From assembly GCF_017562075.2 (NCBI RefSeq), contig NC_054085.1, positions 31,249,039 to 31,313,038 on the forward strand: a stretch of 64,000 nucleotides of DNA. Direction: 5' to 3'. Of the stretch, positions 62,373-64,000 are shown one piece after another. The DNA is from Anopheles merus (Eukaryota > Arthropoda > Insecta > Diptera > Culicidae). The stretch's first letter is position 1. Each line of letters opens with the position of its first letter. The position numbers and the translations under genes are program-made. A model generated the notes under the pieces. It was not told the origin of the DNA and made no database searches. It worked only from the letters and a program-made list of their open reading frames with translations.

Positions 62373-64000
62373 GTCACAGTTCGCTCTCGTTTACTCACTG
62401 CCTTAACTGGTGGTGAAGAATGGCGTCATCCTTACTGGTGGATGACCTAATTTTCCCTTTTCGTGTCCCATCGTGTGTCCTCTATTACTGCCGTACCGTA
62501 CGAGTTTTTGTCTAGAATTTTCTTGGAGAATACAACGATTGGAAGATGGCGCTTTTTCTCGTGGGACACAACATTCGCCAACTATTTGGACCTGGTGGCC
62601 ACCCAAGCTGTTGGATTCACCATGCACGGGTAGTTGGTTTTGGGAAACATTTTAACACGTCAGCCAGGACAGGAAGAAGCAAAACATTCCTGCTCACCCA
62701 ATTCCAAACGGACAACCGATTGGCGTCGTTCGTTTCCGTTTTCGATTGAGGGAAAGAGCGTTTCAGTTCTGCTGATGATTGTTTATCTCCGGTAACCGGA
62801 ACCAGAGATGAGGTTTGTTTTCGGAGGGACAGGAAAGAAACGATCGTGTGCCTTTTTCGTTGATTTGTAGGCAAATTTCTACACGCTTGATGTTTTTTTG
62901 CCTCATCTCCCACGGTCTTGCTTTGCTGGGGATGAAATAAGACACCCACCCAGGCAAAAGAGTGCCCCGAAAATGGTTCGAATTCTTCTTTCGGGAAGTC
63001 TTTAAATGGTGCCGGTATTTTGAGAAAAGTTATGATATGTTTAGCTTAACCGGTAAACGGCGTAAACAGTGGGCGCGCGCCAACGAGCTTCCGGTCCGCG
63101 CCAACGGCCCAAAATAGGGGCGCGCACGCACGCGGGAGGCAGTAGCACGTGTTTCTACGGACAGACAGTCCACACCCCGAGAGAACGCTACGATGCATTA
63201 TTCAACGGATGGGGCGGGAGGGTCTTCTTTCACGCGTCATCTCCGATGACTGTACCGAGAGCTCGTAGACGCAAGATGTTTGTCTTGATTCCACACTGCC
63301 CTGCTTGAAATTCAGTCCCCGGTTACCGCTACCGCTCTGGGCCTGTTTGTGCTGGTTTTATTTCCCTTAGCTTCCTTCTGTTTTCTTCTTCCATCCCTTT
63401 TTTTGATATCCGATTTTAAGATTCCAGTGAGCCACACGGGGCCAACAAGCAGCAGTACAGTCTTATATGTAGCCAATTAACAAAATTGTTGTTAATTGTC
63501 TCGATCAATTACACACACACACACACAAGACGGAAGGCGGCAGCGGAATGGCATGGTGGTGGCCTGTACGGTTTCACTGCTTTGTACACTACTCACCAAA
63601 ACAAATAGATGTTTCGATTTCCATTTTTAGTGAGGGGAAGGCAGACAATCCGCCCATATCACGGCTCAAATCAATAGAACAGCGGCTTGCAGATCGATTA
63701 GGCTTGCTTTAATAGGATGGCAACAACGCCATCACGTCTTCATGGATGGACTGTTGGGGACGGGTGGGTAGAGGACGAATCTCTATCAATAATGTTGCGT
63801 CGAAGTTTTAGTTCTAATTTGAAGACACTTTTTGATTACAAATTAGCTACAATCTAGGGGTGACTTATTGGACAGCCGGTGCCGGTGAGCAGTCTAATGA
63901 AGTTGAAGGTTTTTTGTTGGGATTATTGGGAATTTCTAGGACATGAGATCAGAAAATTTAATTTTAATAGGCATAAATAAAGCTCTAACATCATCAAAAC
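61372..64000. other. Long non-coding interval, part 3
   Basis: Contains the (GA)n tract at 62324-62367, CA tracts near 61610 and 63512, and tandem ATGTCCCCAAAACGTCCCCA-type units near 62060-62090. No coding frame is convincing. Confidence 0.5.
62324..62367. repeat. (AG)22 microsatellite
   Basis: Uninterrupted AG dinucleotides, 44 bp; the longest simple repeat in the window. Confidence 0.95.

Overview
The window looks like nuclear DNA of an Anopheles mosquito, probably the An. gambiae complex or a close relative. The genes are insect-like and have introns. The long non-coding stretches carry tRNA-derived SINEs that match what I remember of the Anopheles SINE200 family, several MITEs, and many CA/GA microsatellites and G/C homopolymers. 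Species is inferred from recognition, not from a search.

Layout: (1) 1-1134, plus: the 3' end of an ankyrin-repeat/STAND-type protein that enters from outside the window. (2) 1150-2170: a dead Ty1/copia gag fragment lying between two pieces of a SINE. (3) 3311-11173, minus: a five-exon bestrophin chloride-channel gene with a 3.6-kb first intron. (4) 11174-20978: non-coding DNA with a TA-flanked foldback MITE, a hAT-like MITE and a full-length SINE. (5) 20979-30082, plus: a four-exon ADD-domain chromatin protein (ADD1-like, 1621 aa) with a 23-residue polyQ tract and a series of SUMO-interaction-like motifs. (6) 30687-34360, minus: an MFSD6-like 12-TM transporter whose TM3-TM4 extracellular loop holds 34 thrombospondin-type-3-like Asp-rich motifs in an ordered higher-order repeat. 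(7) 34361-44002: non-coding DNA with SINEs and a third hAT-like MITE. (8) 44003-46330, minus: a tandem paralogue of the transporter with the same loop and matching intron positions but no Asp-rich array. (9) 46331-64000: almost 18 kb with no gene I can support, holding another foldback MITE, and a SINE inserted into one arm of an inverted repeat.

All four complete or near-complete multi-exon models join in frame at GT-AG sites. ADD1 and the first transporter converge, with their polyadenylation signals about 150 bp apart. The most unusual item is the Asp-rich array in the transporter: 480 residues, uninterrupted, eight full 56-58-residue blocks plus one short one, absent from the neighbouring paralogue at the equivalent position. 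It suggests a large calcium-binding extracellular rod grafted onto an MFS carrier.
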